Shown: piece after piece, positions 39,146-47,868 of the stretch
Layout of the letters: each line of letters begins with the position of its first letter
How positions within the stretch are numbered: position 1 is the stretch's first letter
Assembly (NCBI GenBank): GCA_947504045.1
Contig: CANNFY010000002.1
Coordinates: 434,001 to 498,000, forward strand
DNA length: 64,000 nucleotides
Reading direction: 5' to 3'
Origin: an uncultured Maribacter sp.
GTDB taxonomy: Bacteria; Bacteroidota; Bacteroidia; Flavobacteriales; Flavobacteriaceae
Made by a program: the position numbers and the translations under genes
Notes under the pieces: generated by a model
Told to the model about the DNA's origin: nothing
What the model saw: the letters and a program-made list of their open reading frames with translations, nothing else
Database searches by the model: none

Positions 39146-40264
39146 ATGATAGTCTTAAAAGAAGCTACTACAAAAGCAGATTTAAAGAAATTTGTAAAAT
39201 TTCCTTTTAGCATATATAAAGATTGTGAACAATGGGTTCCTCCAATTATAAATGACGAATTAGAAAGTTTTAACAAAGACAAAAATCCTGCCTTTAAAGA
39301 CGCTGAAGCTCGCTTTTTTCTGGCTTACCAAGGCTCTACCATTGTAGGCCGCATTGCAGCAATTGTAAACTGGATAGAAATAAAACAGCAGGGCTTAAAA
39401 AAAATGCGTTTTGGTTGGTTTGATTTTATTGATGACACCAAAGTTTCCGAAGCTCTTTTAGACAAAGTAAAAGAAATAGGCCTCCAATATAATTTAAAGT
39501 ATATGGAAGGCCCTGTAGGCTTTTCTAATTTAGATAAAGTTGGTGTTTTAATTGAAGGATTTTCAGAAATGGGAACCATGATTACTTGGTATAACCATGC
39601 ATATTACCAAAAGCATTACGAACGTTTAGGTTTTGTAAAAGAAAAAGAATACATGGAAAACCGCTTTCCTTTTTCTAATGCAGACCCTAAGTTTTTTTCA
39701 AAAGTAGATGCTTTAGTGCAAACTAGGTATGGTGTTAAACCTTTAAGTTTTACCAAAACAGAAGAGGTTATGCCTATGTCAGACAAAATGTTTGATTTAT
39801 TTAATGAAACCTACTCTAAACTATCTTCTTTTGTTCCTATTACCGATGTTCAAAAAGCATATTTTAAGAAAAAATATATAAGCTTTATAAACCCAGAATA
39901 CATAAAGTTTATTTTAGACAAAAACAATAAGTTAATAGCTTTTGGTATTGTTATGCCTTCATTTTCTAAAGCATTACAAAAAGCAAATGGTAAATTATTG
40001 CCTTTTGGTTTTTACCACTTATTAAAGGCAAAAAAACAAAGTAAAGATGTAATTTTTTATTTAATAGGGGTTTTACCAGAATATCAAAACAAAGGTGTTA
40101 CTGCCGTTATGTTTAACCAATATTATAAAACATTTACAGAAAAAGGGATTGTTAATTGTATACGAACTCCTGAGCTAGAAGACAATGTTGCCATTAAACA
40201 AATTTGGAAACATTTTAAACCAGAAGTTTACAAACGAAGAAGAACCTATAAAAAAGACTTATAA
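39146..40264 (+). CDS. GNAT-like acyltransferase family protein (unknown substrate)
   Basis: The 372-residue protein is long for a single GNAT. It begins MIVLKEATTKADLKKFVKFPFSIYKDCEQWVPP and contains ARFFLAYQGSTIVGRIAAIVN (GNAT-like fold) plus a second, C-terminal IGVLPEYQNKGVTAVMFNQYY motif, where the Q/R-x-x-G-x-A/T acetyl-CoA loop is recognisable. I know this family as conserved in Bacteroidota but not its reaction. It lies convergent to the acyl-transferring PLP enzyme gene, with a terminator between, so a link to lipid biosynthesis is only positional. Confidence 0.7.
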   Translation: MIVLKEATTKADLKKFVKFPFSIYKDCEQWVPPIINDELESFNKDKNPAFKDAEARFFLAYQGSTIVGRIAAIVNWIEIKQQGLKKMRFGWFDFIDDTKVSEALLDKVKEIGLQYNLKYMEGPVGFSNLDKVGVLIEGFSEMGTMITWYNHAYYQKHYERLGFVKEKEYMENRFPFSNADPKFFSKVDALVQTRYGVKPLSFTKTEEVMPMSDKMFDLFNETYSKLSSFVPITDVQKAYFKKKYISFINPEYIKFILDKNNKLIAFGIVMPSFSKALQKANGKLLPFGFYHLLKAKKQSKDVIFYLIGVLPEYQNKGVTAVMFNQYYKTFTEKGIVNCIRTPELEDNVAIKQIWKHFKPEVYKRRRTYKKDL

Positions 40265-40268
40265 AAAT

Positions 40269-40308
40269 AAAACCTCTAAAGCGTTAACACTTTAGAGGTT
40301 TTTATTTT
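40269..40308. terminator. bidirectional terminator
   Basis: A 13-bp perfect stem (AAAACCTCTAAAG / CTTTAGAGGTTTT, 40269-40281 with 40290-40302) and T run lie between convergent genes. Confidence 0.9.
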
Positions 40309-40321
40309 TATGTAAAAAAAA

Positions 40322-41581
40322 TTACTCTCCCATTGCTGCGGAAACAGCTGCAGAAAGTCTTTTATACGTTCCATTTTCTAAACGTTCTCTTATTGCTGAA
40401 AAAGCATCTAAAGTTTCTTCTACATCTTGCAATGTATGTGTTGCAGTAGGAATTAAACGTAGTAATATTAATCCTTTAGGTATTACTGGGTATACTACTA
40501 TAGAACAAAAAATACCATGATTCTCTCTTAAATCTTTTACTAAAGCCATAGCTTCTGGTATACTACCGTTTAAATAAACAGGTGTAACACAGCTACTTGT
40601 TGTACCAATATCAAAACCTTTTTCTTTTAACCCTGATTGTAATGCATTAACATTTTCCCAAAGTTTTTCTTTAAGTTCTGGTCTTGTACGCAACATATCT
40701 AAACGTTTTAATGCTCCTTTTACATAAACCATTGGTAATGATTTAGCGAACATTTGCGAACGTAAATTATATTTTAAGTAATTTATTATTTCTTGGTCTG
40801 CTGCTACAAAAGCACCAATACTAGCCATAGACTTTGCAAAAGTTGCTAAGTACACATCTATCTGATCTTGCACTCCTTGCTCCTCTCCTGCACCTGCACC
40901 TGTTTTTCCTAAAGTACCAAAACCATGAGCATCATCTACTAATAACCTAAAGTTAAATTTTTTCTTTAGCGCAACAATTTCTTTTAATATACCTTGTTCT
41001 CCACGCATACCAAAAACACCTTCAGAAATAACCAAAATTCCTCCTCCGGTTTGTTCTGCCATTTTAGTTGCTCTTTCCAAGTTTTTTTCCAAACTATCTG
41101 GATCATTATGAACAAAAGTAAAACGTTTTCCCATATGTAAACGCACACCGTCTATAATACAAGCATGGCAATCTACATCATAAACAATAATATCATCTTT
41201 AGTAACTAAAGCATCTATAACAGACATAAAGCCCTGGTATCCAAAGTTTAAAAGGTAAGATGCTTCTTTTTGTGAAAAAGCTGCTAGCTCTTTTTCTAAT
41301 TGTTCGTGATACTCGGTATGTCCACTCATCATTCTTGCCCCCATTGGGTATGCAGCTCCATGTTCTAAAGCAGCTTCACCATCTACTTTTTTAATTTCTG
41401 GCAAGTTTGCAAGACCTAAATAATCATTTATACTCCAAGTAATTACATCTTTTCCTTGGAATTTCATTCTATTAGATATTGGTCCATCTAGTTTTGGGAA
41501 AACAAAATATCCTTCCGCTTGTGATGCCCATTTTCCTAAAGGCCCTTTATTTTCAATAATTCTATCAAATAAGTCTCTCAT
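40322..41581 (-). CDS. alpha-oxoamine synthase: probable cysteate fatty-acyltransferase (capnine/sulfonolipid pathway)
   Basis: The 419-residue PLP enzyme belongs to the alpha-oxoamine synthase family (serine palmitoyltransferase/KBL/AONS). It has INDYLGL at 51-57, MGARMMSGHTEYHEQLE, LVDDAHGFGTLG (216-219) and the cofactor Lys250 in LATFAKSMAS. In flavobacteria the enzyme of this type condenses cysteate with fatty acyl-ACP to give the capnine backbone of sulfonolipids. A cysteine-synthase-like gene lies immediately upstream on the same strand, which fits a cysteate supply. Serine palmitoyltransferase or another AOS specificity cannot be excluded. Own -7 box (TATTTTTG) at 41604-41611 and an upstream terminator make it an independent unit. 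Confidence 0.75.
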   Translation of the reverse strand: MRDLFDRIIENKGPLGKWASQAEGYFVFPKLDGPISNRMKFQGKDVITWSINDYLGLANLPEIKKVDGEAALEHGAAYPMGARMMSGHTEYHEQLEKELAAFSQKEASYLLNFGYQGFMSVIDALVTKDDIIVYDVDCHACIIDGVRLHMGKRFTFVHNDPDSLEKNLERATKMAEQTGGGILVISEGVFGMRGEQGILKEIVALKKKFNFRLLVDDAHGFGTLGKTGAGAGEEQGVQDQIDVYLATFAKSMASIGAFVAADQEIINYLKYNLRSQMFAKSLPMVYVKGALKRLDMLRTRPELKEKLWENVNALQSGLKEKGFDIGTTSSCVTPVYLNGSIPEAMALVKDLRENHGIFCSIVVYPVIPKGLILLRLIPTATHTLQDVEETLDAFSAIRERLENGTYKRLSAAVSAAMGE

Positions 41582-41603
41582 CGCATTAAGTTGATTCTAC
41601 CTG

Positions 41604-41611
41604 CAAAAATA
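41604..41611 (-). promoter_or_regulatory. -7 promoter box TATTTTTG for the acyltransferase gene
   Basis: On the minus strand TATTTTTG fits TAnnTTTG and ends 22 bases before the ATG. Confidence 0.5.
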
Positions 41612-41647
41612 AAGATTTTTACTAAGGTTTCATAAATTATTAAGCAA

Positions 41648-41684
41648 CAAAAAAGCAGCAACTTAAAAAGTTGCTGCTTTTATA
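41648..41684 (-). terminator. terminator after the cysteine-synthase-like gene
   Basis: Stem AAAAGCAGCAACTT / AAGTTGCTGCTTTT (41651-41664 with 41668-41681) is followed on the minus strand by T-rich sequence, separating the two PLP genes into separate transcription units. Confidence 0.85.
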
Positions 41685-41702
41685 TAATTTTAAAAATTAT
41701 TC

Positions 41703-42743
41703 TTATTTAATATATTGAATTTCTTGTGGCTCTTCTTCTGTTTGTTTATTTAAAAAACCTTGTGCTTCCATCCACTGATCACTATAAACTTTACTCATAT
41801 ATCGAGAACCGTGATCTGGAAAAATAACTACAACGTTACTGTCTTTGGTAAACTCACCCTCTTCATTCAACAACTTAATTGCCTGCATAACAGCTCCACT
41901 TGTATAGCCTACAAATAGCCCATCTGTTTTGGCAATTGTTCTTGCCATATGAGCACTTTCTTCATCGGTAACTTTTATAAATTTATCTATTACTGAAAAA
42001 TCTGTTGCTGTAGGAATTAAATTTTTTCCTAACCCTTCTATTCTGTACGGATAAATTTCTCCTTTATCTATTTTTCCTGTTTCATGGTAGCTTTTTAAAA
42101 CAGAACCATAAGCATCTACCCCTATAACTTTAACATTAGGGTTTTGTTCTTTAATATATTTTCCTGTTCCAGAAATAGTTCCTCCTGTACCGCTACATAC
42201 TACCAAATGCGTAATGTTACCATTTGTTTGTTTCCAAATTTCTGGTCCAGTAGATTTATAATGTGCATCTGTATTTAATTGATTAAAATACTGATTTATA
42301 TATATTGAACCTTTTGTTTCTTTATGTAATTTTTTTGCTACTTCATAATAAGAACGAGGGTCGTCTGCACTTACATGCGCTGGGCAAACATATACTTTTG
42401 CTCCCATAGCACGTAACATATCTATTTTATCTGGTGAAGATTTAGAACTTACTGCCAATATACAATCATAGCCTTTTATAATACTAACCATAGCAATACT
42501 AAAACCGGTATTACCAGACGTGGTTTCTATAATAGTGCTACCTTCTTTTAATATTCCTTTACGTTCCGCTTCTTCTATTATATGTGTAGCTATACGATCT
42601 TTAGAAGAATGCCCTGGATTAAATGCTTCTACTTTAGCATAAAAATTACCAGTATAATTTGAAGCTATTTTATTAAGCTTAATCAAGGGGGTGTCTCCTA
42701 CCAAATCTAGGACACTATTGTAAGCATTTATCTTATTTTCCAT
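41703..42743 (-). CDS. cysteine-synthase family PLP enzyme: probable cysteate synthase
   Basis: The 346-residue fold-type II PLP enzyme has Lys48 in SSKDR, the TSGNTG phosphate/substrate loop at 75-80, and the [16 protein letters not shown]-phosphate loop. It is closest to cysteine synthase/cystathionine beta-synthase catalytic domains but without the CBS or C-terminal module, and with an extra C-terminal tail ([12 protein letters not shown]). Next to an alpha-oxoamine synthase that may use cysteate, a cysteate synthase (from phosphoserine and sulfite) is the natural reading. Plain cysteine synthase remains possible. A hairpin-forming inverted repeat lies in its 5' leader. Confidence 0.75.
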   Translation of the reverse strand: MENKINAYNSVLDLVGDTPLIKLNKIASNYTGNFYAKVEAFNPGHSSKDRIATHIIEEAERKGILKEGSTIIETTSGNTGFSIAMVSIIKGYDCILAVSSKSSPDKIDMLRAMGAKVYVCPAHVSADDPRSYYEVAKKLHKETKGSIYINQYFNQLNTDAHYKSTGPEIWKQTNGNITHLVVCSGTGGTISGTGKYIKEQNPNVKVIGVDAYGSVLKSYHETGKIDKGEIYPYRIEGLGKNLIPTATDFSVIDKFIKVTDEESAHMARTIAKTDGLFVGYTSGAVMQAIKLLNEEGEFTKDSNVVVIFPDHGSRYMSKVYSDQWMEAQGFLNKQTEEEPQEIQYIK

Positions 42744-42768
42744 AAAATGGTTTCTAAGTTTATGAACA

Positions 42769-42789
42769 TGTCAAAATATTTTTTTGACA
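42769..42789. promoter_or_regulatory. 8-bp inverted repeat in the leader of the cysteate-synthase-like gene
   Basis: TGTCAAAA and TTTTGACA (42769-42776 and 42782-42789) flank a 5-bp spacer, about 25 bases upstream of the ATG and just downstream of the -7 box at 42802-42809. This position suits an operator that blocks transcription. Confidence 0.5.
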
Positions 42790-42801
42790 AAAATCCAAAT
42801 A

Positions 42802-42809
42802 CAAAATTA
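42802..42809 (-). promoter_or_regulatory. -7 promoter box TAATTTTG for the cysteate-synthase-like gene
   Basis: TAATTTTG fits TAnnTTTG on the minus strand, about 60 bases before the ATG, and abuts the stop codon of the upstream peptidase gene. Confidence 0.45.
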
Positions 42810-44888
42810 CTATTTTTTTTGACTTACAGGTATTTTCTGTTCTAAATCTAACAAAAACGCATACTCTTGCGCCACTTCTTTTAAGGACTCAAACCGCCCT
42901 GAAGCACCTCCATGCCCTGCATCCATATTAATTTGAAAAACTAAAATATTAGTATCTTTTTTTAATTCTCTTAGCTTAGCAACCCACTTTGCAGGCTCAA
43001 AATATTGTACTTGAGAATCGTGCAGCCCTGTTGTTACTAGCATATTAGGATATTCTTGCGCCACAACATTATCATAAGGAGAATACGATTTCATATACTC
43101 ATAGTATTGCTTATCGTTAGGATTTCCCCATTCATCATACTCTCCAGTTGTTAACGGTATAGAGTCGTCTAACATAGTAGTTACTACATCTACAAATGGT
43201 ACCGATGCTATTACTCCATTGTATAATTGTGGTGCCATGTTTATTACAACTCCCATTAACAAACCTCCGGCTGAACCTCCCATTGCGTATAGGTGATTCT
43301 TACTTGTGTACTTATTTTCTATTAAATATTTAGAACAGTCTATAAAATCTGTAAAAGTATTTTTCTTTTTAAGCAACTTACCATCTTCATACCATTGTCT
43401 TCCTAAATACTCCCCTCCTCTTATATGTGCTATAGCAAATATAAAACCACGATCTAACAGGCTTAAGCGTATACTAGAAAAATAAGGGTCAATTGTAGAA
43501 CCATAAGATCCATATGCATATTGCAAAACGGGAGTATCTTTATTTATTTTAGTGTTTTTATGATATACAATAGACATTGGTATTTTTACACCATCTTTAG
43601 CCGTAGCCCATATTCTTTTAGATGCATAATTCTTTTTAGAAAAATTGCCTCCTAAAACTTCCTGTTCTTTTTGTATAACTTCTTCCTTAGTATTCATGTT
43701 AAAATCTATAACAGAACTTGGTGTTGTCATAGAATTATAACCGTATCTTAATATAGGTGTATCATAATCTGGGTTTGTGCCTACATAAGCAGTATATGTT
43801 TCATCATTAAAAGGTAGATAATAACTATTTGTGTTATCCCATCTAATAATCTTTATAGCATTTAGCCCTCCTTCTCTTTCTGATAAAACATAATAGTCTT
43901 TAAAAATATCTACATCTTCTAAAAGAACCTCTTTTCTGTGTGGTATAAATTCTTGCCAATATTCATGCGAAGTTTCCCCCTCATTAACTTTCATTAGCTT
44001 AAAGTTGGTTGCTTGGTCTTTATTGGTTAAAACATAAAAACAATCTTTATAATGGAAAATAGAATATTCTAATCCTCTTACTCTAGGCGAAAAAATTACA
44101 AACTCTCCTCCTGGAGTATCTGCGTTTAAAATTCGCATCTCAGTAGTTAAAGTACTGTATGATATTATTACAATATACTTTTTAGACTTTGTCTTGTACA
44201 CTCCTGCCCCAAAAGTTTCATCTTTTTCATGAAAAACTAAAACATCTTCTTTTGTAGCTGTATTAAAAGTATGCTTGTATACTTTGTCGGAACGCAATGT
44301 AACACTGTCTTTCTTGGTATAAAAAAAAGTTTTGTTATCATTTGCCCAAACGGCACCACCTGTAGTATCTTCTATTACATCTTCATAAATTTCGCCAGTT
44401 ACTAAGTTTTTTATTTTTAGAGTGTACTGCCTTCTAGAAACAGTATCTACACCAAACACAGCTAACCTATTATCTGGGCTTATAGATATTCCTCCAATTT
44501 TAAAATATTCATGTCCTTTAGCCATCTCATTGCCATTAAACATAATTTCTTCTGGAGCATCCATACTATCTTTATGGCGAGAAAAAATTGGGTATTCTTT
44601 TCCTTTTTCATACCTAGTTACATACCAATAACCATTTTTCTTATATGGTACAGAAGAATCATCTTCTTTAATTCTTGACTTCATTTCCAAAAAAAGCTCT
44701 TCTTGAAAGTCTTTTGTATGCGCTGTTAAAGAATTGTAGTACGTGTTTTCGCTATTTAAATAGTCTAACACCTCTTTATTCTCCTTATCATTTAACCAAT
44801 AATAATTATCTACCCTAACATCATTATGCTTAATTAATTTTTTAGGTATTTTTTTTACTGTTGGAATAGTAACTTTAGCCATACACAT
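42810..44888 (-). CDS. S9A-type oligopeptidase (oligopeptidase B-like)
   Basis: The 692-residue serine peptidase has a beta-propeller N-terminal domain with the NYYWL motif (DVRVDNYYWLND) and a C-terminal alpha/beta-hydrolase domain. Catalytic Ser lies in MGGSAGGLLMG, Asp in a strand near TGLHDSQVQYFEP, and His in DAGHGGASG. No signal peptide, so probably cytoplasmic, cleaving basic or proline-containing peptides. A second ATG two codons in (44882) gives MAKVTIP, which looks more like relatives; either is possible. A TACTTTTG box on the minus strand (44914-44921) could drive it. Confidence 0.9.
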   Translation of the reverse strand: MCMAKVTIPTVKKIPKKLIKHNDVRVDNYYWLNDKENKEVLDYLNSENTYYNSLTAHTKDFQEELFLEMKSRIKEDDSSVPYKKNGYWYVTRYEKGKEYPIFSRHKDSMDAPEEIMFNGNEMAKGHEYFKIGGISISPDNRLAVFGVDTVSRRQYTLKIKNLVTGEIYEDVIEDTTGGAVWANDNKTFFYTKKDSVTLRSDKVYKHTFNTATKEDVLVFHEKDETFGAGVYKTKSKKYIVIISYSTLTTEMRILNADTPGGEFVIFSPRVRGLEYSIFHYKDCFYVLTNKDQATNFKLMKVNEGETSHEYWQEFIPHRKEVLLEDVDIFKDYYVLSEREGGLNAIKIIRWDNTNSYYLPFNDETYTAYVGTNPDYDTPILRYGYNSMTTPSSVIDFNMNTKEEVIQKEQEVLGGNFSKKNYASKRIWATAKDGVKIPMSIVYHKNTKINKDTPVLQYAYGSYGSTIDPYFSSIRLSLLDRGFIFAIAHIRGGEYLGRQWYEDGKLLKKKNTFTDFIDCSKYLIENKYTSKNHLYAMGGSAGGLLMGVVINMAPQLYNGVIASVPFVDVVTTMLDDSIPLTTGEYDEWGNPNDKQYYEYMKSYSPYDNVVAQEYPNMLVTTGLHDSQVQYFEPAKWVAKLRELKKDTNILVFQINMDAGHGGASGRFESLKEVAQEYAFLLDLEQKIPVSQKK

Positions 44889-44986
44889 CTATTTCATTTT
44901 AAAAAGAAAGATGCAAAAGTAATACTATTTAAAAATCTAATTTCTTATACATTTCTTAAATAAAATTATAAATCCAATCATTTTAT

Positions 44987-44994
44987 TAATTTTG
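44987..44994 (+). promoter_or_regulatory. -7 promoter box TAATTTTG for the YbaB gene
   Basis: TAATTTTG fits TAnnTTTG and ends 27 bases before the ATG at 45022. Confidence 0.5.
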
Positions 44995-45021
44995 AAGACA
45001 TAAACAATAAAAATAAACGAC

Positions 45022-45348
45022 ATGTTTGGAGATATGATGGGAATGATGGGTAAATTAAAAGAAACCCAAGCCAAAGTTGAAGCCACAAAAAAAAGACTAG
45101 ATACGGTTACACTGCAAGAAAATTCTTCTGATAACCTTTTAAAGGTTTCTATTACTGCTAATAGAGCTCTTAAAGAGATAACTATAGATGATAGTTTATT
45201 ACAAGACAAAGAGCAATTAGAAGACTACCTTATTTTAACTATTAACAAAGCTATTAGCAAAGCAACCCAAGTAAATGAAACGGAACTTGCTGCTGTTGCA
45301 AAAGATGGAATGCCCAATATTCCTGGAATGGATTCGTTATTTAAATAA
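45022..45348 (+). CDS. YbaB/EbfC family DNA-binding protein
   Basis: The 108-residue protein has the YbaB pattern: a Met-rich start ([27 protein letters not shown]), a helical tweezer-like region, a central [17 protein letters not shown] strand, and the C-terminal [13 protein letters not shown]. Family members are small nucleoid-associated or regulatory DNA-binding dimers. In many bacteria ybaB sits beside dnaX or recR, but here it stands with a thioredoxin-like gene, so the usual context is absent. Confidence 0.87.
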   Translation: MFGDMMGMMGKLKETQAKVEATKKRLDTVTLQENSSDNLLKVSITANRALKEITIDDSLLQDKEQLEDYLILTINKAISKATQVNETELAAVAKDGMPNIPGMDSLFK

Positions 45349-45389
45349 AAATGGCAAGTTTTTTGATTTAACTTTTAAAAATATTAAAT

Positions 45390-45842
45390 ATGAAGCGTTT
45401 TTTATTCTTATTACTATTTCCTGTTTTATTAAGTGCCCAATATAATATAGAGGCATCTGCCGATGCAAAATGGTTAACTAATTATGATAAGGCGATAAAG
45501 AAATCTAAAAAGGAAAACAAAAATGTGCTAATATATTTTACTGGTAGCGATTGGTGCCCCCCTTGTAAAATGCTAAAAAGCGATTTATTTGATACCTCTG
45601 AGTTTAAAAACTTAGCAGACAACTATATTTTACTATATATAGATATGCCTAGAAATCAAGATTTATTGTCTAAAGAGCAATATAACCATAATAAAAGTTT
45701 ACTTCCTAAACTAAATAAAAAAGGCGTTTTTCCTTTACTTAAAATCATAAATTCCAAAGGCGCTGTTTTAGATGAGTATTCTGGTTATGCCATGAATGGG
45801 GAAGTAAAATACCATTTAGATTTATTAAAAAACAATCTTTAA
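45390..45842 (+). CDS. secreted thioredoxin-like protein
   Basis: The 150-residue protein has a signal peptide (FLFLLLFPVLLSAQ) and a thioredoxin fold with the active-site CPPC (C56, C59) in SDWCPPCKMLKSDLF and a cis-Pro-like segment (GVFPLLKIINSKG). It should act as a periplasmic or secreted disulfide reductase, isomerase or cytochrome c-type maturation factor. It lies 41 bp after the YbaB gene; no dedicated partner is adjacent. A terminator follows. Confidence 0.87.
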   Translation: MKRFLFLLLFPVLLSAQYNIEASADAKWLTNYDKAIKKSKKENKNVLIYFTGSDWCPPCKMLKSDLFDTSEFKNLADNYILLYIDMPRNQDLLSKEQYNHNKSLLPKLNKKGVFPLLKIINSKGAVLDEYSGYAMNGEVKYHLDLLKNNL

Positions 45843-45859
45843 TTTTTTTTATATGAAAT

Positions 45860-45894
45860 AAAAAAAGAGCCTTCCTTTCGGAGGCTCTTTTTTT
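45860..45894. terminator. bidirectional terminator
   Basis: Stem AAAAGAGCCTT / GGAGGCTCTTTT (with one G-U) between the converging ends at 45842 and 45923. Confidence 0.8.
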
Positions 45895-45922
45895 GGTTGG
45901 TTGTAATTGGTTATTACATCAT

Positions 45923-47023
45923 TTAGTTGTTTATCAATCTAAACTCAGTTCTTCTGTTAACAGCGTGCTCTCTTTCAGTACAAGTAACACCTTCTTTACA
46001 TCTATTTTTAGTTTTAGTTTCACCGTAACCGTTAGCAACTAATAAACTAGAGTTTATACCTTTAGAAATTAAGTAATCTGCAACTGCTTTAGCTCTTCTT
46101 TCAGAAAGGTCTTTATTAGAAGACGCTGTTCCTCTTACATCTGTATGAGAAGCTAATTCTACTTTAACACCTGGGTTTTGTGCTAAAACTGGCATTAAAC
46201 GGTTATCTATAATACTTTTAGCTGCAGGAGTTAAAGTTGCACTACCTAAGTTCCAGCTTATTGGTAAAGCTTGGTATTCTACTAAAGAACACTCTACTTC
46301 TTTCCAAGTAGTTAATCCACCTTTTTGTTTTAATACTTCTTTAGATATTGTTTTTGTAACTGCAGGTACAGTTTCTTCTGTAGTGTAAGCATCTTTATCT
46401 AAAACTGTTTTAGTAATAGTCTTATACTCTGCAGGAATAACTACTTCTTCTACTCTAGCAGGAGAAATAAGTACACTCTTAGTATAGCTAGCATTTTTAG
46501 AACCTATTGGAGTTTTAGATACAGAAGCATCTGCTCCTAAAACTTGCGTATCTATAGTTGTAAACTCTGCAGGATACCCTTTGTAACACCAGTATCTACA
46601 ATCATCTGGGTTACCAGAAGCACAATCAGGTGCAGAAGCTCCTAATTCCCACTGAGCGTATGCAGGTTTAATTTCTACTGTCTCAGAAGATGGTCTGAAA
46701 GATGCAGGAGTAATTCTTAATGTATTACCTCCTTCTTTAGAAACATAAGTAACTGTTTCTGTTCCCCATTTTTCTGGAATTACAGTTAATTTTTTTCCAG
46801 GAGCCTTAACTTCAACTCTTTCTGTAACTGTTTTAAAAGTTGCAGGAACTGTTTTTAAAACTTTGTATGCTGGCTTAACAGTTAAAGTAACTGTCTCATT
46901 TACGTATACATCTGGAGTAGTACAACGTACATAACATTTTCCAGGTTCAGGGTTAGCTGGTAAATCTTGTGCCATAGACACAGACGCAGTCATTACTGCA
47001 AAAAGAAATAGAATTTTTTTCAT
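45923..47023 (-). CDS. OmpA-family outer-membrane/periplasmic protein with repeated N-terminal region
   Basis: The 366-residue protein has a signal peptide (MKKILFLFAVMTASVSMAQ). A long beta-rich repeated part follows (about 30-250), rich in Pro-Ala-Tyr/Phe units such as KPAYKVLKTVPATFKTVTE and IPAEYKTITKTV, with several cysteines. The C-terminal OmpA-like domain (about 250-366) has the peptidoglycan-binding pattern LASHTDVRGTASSNKDLSERRAKAVADYL. It should be exported and wall-bound. The repeats resemble structural or adhesive periplasmic repeats; their function is unknown. Divergent from the YegP-like gene. Confidence 0.8.
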   Translation of the reverse strand: MKKILFLFAVMTASVSMAQDLPANPEPGKCYVRCTTPDVYVNETVTLTVKPAYKVLKTVPATFKTVTERVEVKAPGKKLTVIPEKWGTETVTYVSKEGGNTLRITPASFRPSSETVEIKPAYAQWELGASAPDCASGNPDDCRYWCYKGYPAEFTTIDTQVLGADASVSKTPIGSKNASYTKSVLISPARVEEVVIPAEYKTITKTVLDKDAYTTEETVPAVTKTISKEVLKQKGGLTTWKEVECSLVEYQALPISWNLGSATLTPAAKSIIDNRLMPVLAQNPGVKVELASHTDVRGTASSNKDLSERRAKAVADYLISKGINSSLLVANGYGETKTKNRCKEGVTCTEREHAVNRRTEFRLINN

Positions 47024-47200
47024 AATGGTAATAGTGTTAATTATTGTTAAAATTTATAGTTGTCGCTAAGTTAACTTTAAAGCAAAAAAATACCGATAAC
47101 TAGAGGCTAAAATACCACATAAATCGTTAAAAAAACAAAAATCACCGATGAAATACACTTTTTATTCAGAAAAAGTTAACATTTAATACTAAAAAAACTA

Positions 47201-47230
47201 TTTGCAACTAAAAAAAATAACATAACTTTA
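47201..47230 (+). promoter_or_regulatory. promoter (TTTG-N18-TAACTTTA) for the YegP-like gene
   Basis: TTTG at 47201-47204 and TAACTTTA at 47223-47230 fit the Bacteroidota TTTG-N17/23-TAnnTTTG architecture apart from the last base. It ends 22 bases before the ATG at 47253. Confidence 0.5.
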
Positions 47231-47252
47231 GAATACTAAAATTTTTATTGCA

Positions 47253-47561
47253 ATGATTACTATAAAAAAAGGGGCCAATAACACCTATACATTTAACCTT
47301 AAAGCTAAGAGTGGTCGTATATTATTAAGTAGTATTCCTTTTAGTAATAAGGTAGAAATTACCGAAACAGTTAAAGAACTTAAATCTAACAATAACAAAG
47401 AATTAGTTTTTGAAAGAAAAACTAATTTTGATGGAAAATTTTTATTCAACCTTAAGAATAAAAAAGGGAAATTAATTGGAGCTAGTAAATTATACAATTC
47501 CGAGGCAGGTTTAGAAAACGGAATAAACAATACAAAAGAAAGTATAAATACCATCTATTAA
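47253..47561 (+). CDS. YegP/DUF1508-type repeat protein
   Basis: The 102-residue protein contains two related halves: YTFNLKAKSGRILLSSIPFSNKVEITETVKELK and GKFLFNLKNKKGKLIGASKLYNSEAGLENGINNTKESI. This is the two-repeat DUF1508/YegP family of small beta-alpha proteins. Function is not established. Monocistronic, followed by a 300-bp gap. Confidence 0.8.
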   Translation: MITIKKGANNTYTFNLKAKSGRILLSSIPFSNKVEITETVKELKSNNNKELVFERKTNFDGKFLFNLKNKKGKLIGASKLYNSEAGLENGINNTKESINTIY

Positions 47562-47868
47562 ACATCCTAAAAAATAACCTTACCTATTATATTGTTTAGA
47601 GTTATATTTCTCTAAATTCCCTTTTCATAGTTTAAAAAAATACATCTACAATTTTCATAAATAAGCCTTTTTATCTTGTTACTTTTTTAAAAAGCATTAC
47701 TATATAACCATTATAATGCTAAAATTTTATAAAATTCACAACCGATAACGAAATCCGTATTTCTAGAGCATATTTTTTATTTTAATGACAATATTATCCT
47801 ACATTTATTATCGAATAAACACCTAATAAGTGACAATAATCAAGTAATTTAACATAAAACTACTTGAT
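47562..47868. other. leader region of the ATP-grasp operon with an 8-bp inverted repeat
   Basis: The 307-base gap holds no gene. At its end, ATCAAGTA (47839-47846) and TACTTGAT (47861-47868) form a perfect inverted repeat with a 14-base spacer, ending directly at the ATP-grasp start codon. In RNA it could form a hairpin at the ribosome-binding region; in DNA it could be an operator. The rest is AT-rich sequence without features. Confidence 0.6.
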
